NCBI GenBank assembly: GCA_910591455.2
Contig: OU342822.1
Coordinates: forward strand, 12,097,016 to 12,161,015
DNA length: 64,000 nucleotides
Direction: 5' to 3'
DNA from: Pholis gunnellus
Lineage: Eukaryota > Chordata > Actinopteri > Perciformes > Pholidae
This document shows positions 60,524-64,000 of the stretch, piece after piece; positions within the stretch are counted from its first letter, which is position 1, and each line of letters begins with the position of its first letter. The notes beneath the pieces were generated by a model that did not search any database, was not told where the DNA came from, and saw only the letters and a list, made by a program, of their open reading frames with translations. A program made the translations under genes and the position numbers.

Positions 60524-61919
60524 AATGCTACATGACCCATCCTGTGGGAGTCCAGTCCTGCCAAGATCAATACTCATGGCAGCGTCCTTAAGTTTGGCCA
60601 TTATTCCTGTTTGATGTATAGATCAAAATGTTCTGTGATCATTTTAATGTAAGCGAGCGTCTGAACGGATGTGTCTTTTGGACTGGGCCCAATACAGGCA
60701 ATGTAGTAAAGTACAGGGCGGATCTTAAGCTGTCAGACATCTGGTAAGAAGAGGGCAGACGGGTAGAGGACCAGAGGCCTGCAGAGCGCTGCACCGCCTC
60801 TCCCAGGATAGAGGGTTTTAGTTACACTGGGGTCCACCCAGTTTGCACTCATTGCACTATAAGATAAAAGCGTGTTGTGTTGTGTAACTCAGCTGTTGTC
60901 CGGTTGTAGCACCTGTTCCTAGGACTCTCATGATGTTCTTCAGATAATGAAAAGGCCTGTAACATATCTGTGATTGTCGCTCTCTGTGTTGTTCTGTGGG
61001 TTGGGCTGAGAGCGATAATAACAAGGTATCGGCTTCAAAGGGAGCGAGGTGTGTGGTGCCATGCTCCTTTTGTTCCCTCTCCCACAGACATCTTTTCACA
61101 GTGGGCGTGAGGAGAAACTTCTTTGTGTTTTTCATTGAGCTTGGTTGCTTAGCAGAAGTGCTCAGACTAAGTACACAGTATCGCATATCTATAAACATTT
61201 TGTTCATGTGTTTTCATGTGCATGCTTTTAATTATACTCGATGTCAACCATTAATTATATTATTTTATTGTCGTGGTTGTAGCCCTGTTTGATTTCTTAT
61301 TGTTAAGTGTGGTTTATGTTATGTGTGCTTATAGTCTCATCCCGTTTCATGACATCAAAATCTTCTTCTTTCACATTATGTGAATTTTCACAATACTTTG
61401 TATTACAACGCAAAATAACATTAATTGAAGTAACTTCTTTTAGGACTAAAAATAAGACAACCAGACAAATAATAGTTGTATTGAAAGAAAATGTGTCCTC
61501 AAATGTCCTGATACTATTTTTATAGAATTTTCTAAACCGAGCGTCTGACCTTTTTTATCAGCAGGTGTGTCCGCTGCATTACATGAAAGAACAATAATAT
61601 TGAAAATAGATGAAAGTGTCCCATCTCTCTAAGTGACTATACCTCTGATGCTGCGGCGTTATTCCTCGGGGACGTGCATCAGAATAGATCAACGACTCTT
61701 TTGACAATCCACTGCTTTTTTTGTTTTTTTTCCATCATTGCGCTCTCAGATGCTGAACAGACTGAGCAGACAGTCACTAGGAGTCCATTCCTTCTCCACG
61801 AGAGCTGAACATCCCAGACAGGCTTGACAATGACTGTTAGCATGTTGACAAGGAGTTTGAGAAAATTGTCTGCCAGCATCCCATCAACTTACTAGCTGTG
61901 CCATTTGTCCTACGGTGCA

Positions 61920-61923
<4 letters not shown>

Positions 61924-61950
<27 letters not shown>
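61924..61950. repeat. (TA)n repeat in TULP4 intron
   Basis: About 27 bases of AT. Confidence 0.85.
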
Positions 61951-64000
61951 GCTTTAATATTTAAAAGTACTTTTATTTCTAGAGAAAATATCCACTATTC
62001 CAATACGGTTCCATTGTAGATTTAGGATGCTGTATGTTGCATGTTTTTTTTTTTTAACTCATTTAAATTTTCAGTATAAAATCTTAATATATTGGTGTTT
62101 ATATTGAAGTTTAAAAGCCTTCTTTTGCGGCAACATCATTGGCCCTTGAGGGCCTTTCATAGAGAATGCAACAACCGCACCACTGCTCTCTGAAGCCGTT
62201 ATTTCCAATAACCTTTGTTGCGTGGTGTATGCTGAGCCCAGAAAGTAGAACATTAAGAGACCATCTCAAGGGGGGGGGGGGGGGGGTGTTGTCACTTAAA
62301 GTCCTCAGTGCAATGCCGTTGTGTTTATGAGTTGTTGGGACTAACGCCCCTTTTTAGTGTTGTGTGTGTGTGTCTGCTGAAACTGTTGAAAACATGTGTA
62401 CATACACACCTCGCTACTCTTCCCATGAGTCTTAGTGGTGGATTATTGCCCAAAGGCAGGAGTCCCGCCTGTTGGTTTTCCCCTTTGAGGCCAGACCCGG
62501 GCTCTTAGCTAAGTCAGAAAGGGACTAATTGTCTAAGGGCCTAAAAAAGAGACGGGTGACCCAAAGGGCACCAGCTTATGTTTACCCCTTCACCATGTTG
62601 GTTCTACTCCCAGTGCAGCTTCTTTGGGTTGTTGTTCTCTGAAACTGTTTCATGGGGTCTGTGCACCATGTCTCCCTCTCTGACTCATACAGACATTAAA
62701 AGTTGTTTCCTGACAGAACCTCATAAATAAGTCCGTTTCGATGGCCTGTTTAAGAACCAGCACTGATCTGGGACATGCACAGTTGTTTTCTGTGGGCAGG
62801 GAGTTTGACTTCTGTGGTGCAGTACAACTAACCTGTCTGCTCAGACTTGTTTACAGACTATAATAATAGATTGCATGACAGGAATAATGCTGCATCATTG
62901 TTCCTGCCGTACAAGCAGAAGAAAGTTAGAGGAAAGTCGTCACTTTTAATTGGCTGTGCTGCATTTCAGTTTCACTCCTCTCCACCTGTGTCCAGACACT
63001 TGTGTCTCGTCACACCGCCTCAGTAGTTCCTCCCTCTGCACCACAGCTCAGTCCTCCATGGTCTCCTCCCCTGTGCCGGTCACTATCTCACCTTTACACA
63101 ACTTCACTTTCTTCTGCTCTCTCTTCGTCTGGCCTCTTAACATCAGAAGCCTCTGAGTACACGATCCATTCACCGCATTAAAATGGTCTCACCAAATGGG
63201 TTTAGTTGGCTAATCCGTCGTCGGCGAGGACACGTAGCATAACACTGGGGCTCGGCTGCTTCCTCATATCCAGGTGGACTTGTCTGCTCGCTAGAACATT
63301 TCCAAGAGAGACGGCGTGGCCTGGACAGTGCAGGTTCTTCTTGCTGTGAGCGGTGTTTGTAGTCAGGACATACAGTAAAAAGCATATCATTATCATTCTA
63401 TTAATCTTTAAAGAACCGTAGTGTAGGGAGAAAATACAATCAAATGTTCTGCAAACATTAAATAATGAATCACAAGATTTTCAAGCATGTAACTGTTTGC
63501 CCGCTGCTACTTTCTTTCTTAGTCTTTGCATCATTCACACCCAGTGATAAGCAATGTAAATGCTATTATCGGATATTGGTATTGATTAAGGTTTTTATAA
63601 CTTATCACACGCCTGCTCCACTCGTAAACATTTCAGATTCAACCTCCGCCGAAGGTCCCGCCGCCCTTTCCTTCACGCTGCAAATCACTCCGGGCCTTTA
63701 CTTCGTCCCATTCTGGCTTCCTTGCTTTTTGTATCAGCGCAACGCAGCGCTTCTTTAATTGAGTTTTGCGTCTGATTTAATATCATGTCAGATCCCGAAT
63801 CGGAGTGGGTGGTAGAGGGGGGGGTTGTACAGAGAAAGGGAAGAGCCTCTCCTTCCTGCTCGCTTGCACTGCATCAGATTTTATTGTCGCCCGGGTGGAC
63901 TTTCCAATAATTCTTCACTCATTAGTCAGGCGTGGAACCAAGTGTTTTTTAGAAATTCTATGTTACTTTCTCTAATTTATGTTTATTAAATCGATAAGTC

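Larger units (their letters stand above)
58922..64000 (+). other. TULP4 intron, no further exon recognised
   Basis: Five kilobases to the window edge. I looked for the second TULP4 coding exon, which should begin with a VVLVRWNEP-like peptide, and did not see it. It contains (CA)30 at 60459-60519, (TA)n at 61924-61950, poly-G at 62270-62286 and short unsupported open frames. Confidence 0.6.

Overview
The window is vertebrate nuclear DNA, almost certainly from a ray-finned (teleost) fish. The coding sequence is split into short exons with GT-AG introns, the proteins match known vertebrate families along their length, introns are compact, (CA)n/(TG)n arrays are very abundant, and several interspersed repeats look like common teleost families. 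It is not a prokaryotic or viral region. I found no CRISPR array, intact autonomous transposon, rRNA or tRNA gene. Exon coordinates were built by hand from splice signals, reading-frame phase and recalled family similarity; no database search or RNA evidence was available.

Layout, left to right. 1-17009: apparently intronic DNA of SESN1 (minus strand), full of microsatellites and decayed repeats. 17010-17279: the first coding exon of the long SESN1 isoform; the rest of that gene lies beyond the left edge. 17280-20201: shared upstream region with promoter-type motifs for SESN1 (about 18.5-18.7 kb) and CEP57L1 (about 20.0 kb). 20202-23174: complete CEP57L1, plus strand, 11 exons. 23.5-26.0 kb: intergenic. 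26.0-35.4 kb: CD164 (endolyn), minus strand, 6 coding exons and a probable 3.4-kb 3' UTR. 36.6-38.5 kb: PPIL6, minus, 8 exons. 38990-44545: GEN1 Holliday-junction resolvase, plus, 13 coding exons, head to head with PPIL6. 46242-46673: MSGN1 (mesogenin 1), a single-exon bHLH gene. 49168-50832: a small arginine/glycine- and proline-rich protein that I cannot name, with a possible alternative last exon near 53 kb. 54156-56051: MRPS10, minus. About 56.86 kb to the right edge: the start of TULP4, plus, of which only the first coding exon is inside the window.

The genes do not form one pathway: nutrient/stress signalling (SESN1), centrosome biology (CEP57L1), lysosomal sialomucin (CD164), a cyclophilin-like protein (PPIL6), recombination (GEN1), presomitic mesoderm specification (MSGN1), mitochondrial translation (MRPS10) and a tubby-family adaptor (TULP4). 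The order is informative. SESN1-CEP57L1-CD164-PPIL6 matches human 6q21, GEN1-MSGN1 matches human 2p24, and MRPS10 and TULP4 correspond to separate parts of human chromosome 6, so the window contains joins of blocks that are apart in human.

Most worth a second look: the unnamed RGG/proline-rich gene and its candidate alternative 3' exon, the T-box/TCF-like motifs in front of MSGN1, two apparent GC-AG introns, the touching uORFs before TULP4, and the large complementary TG/CA arrays. I saw no convincing entirely new biological system.
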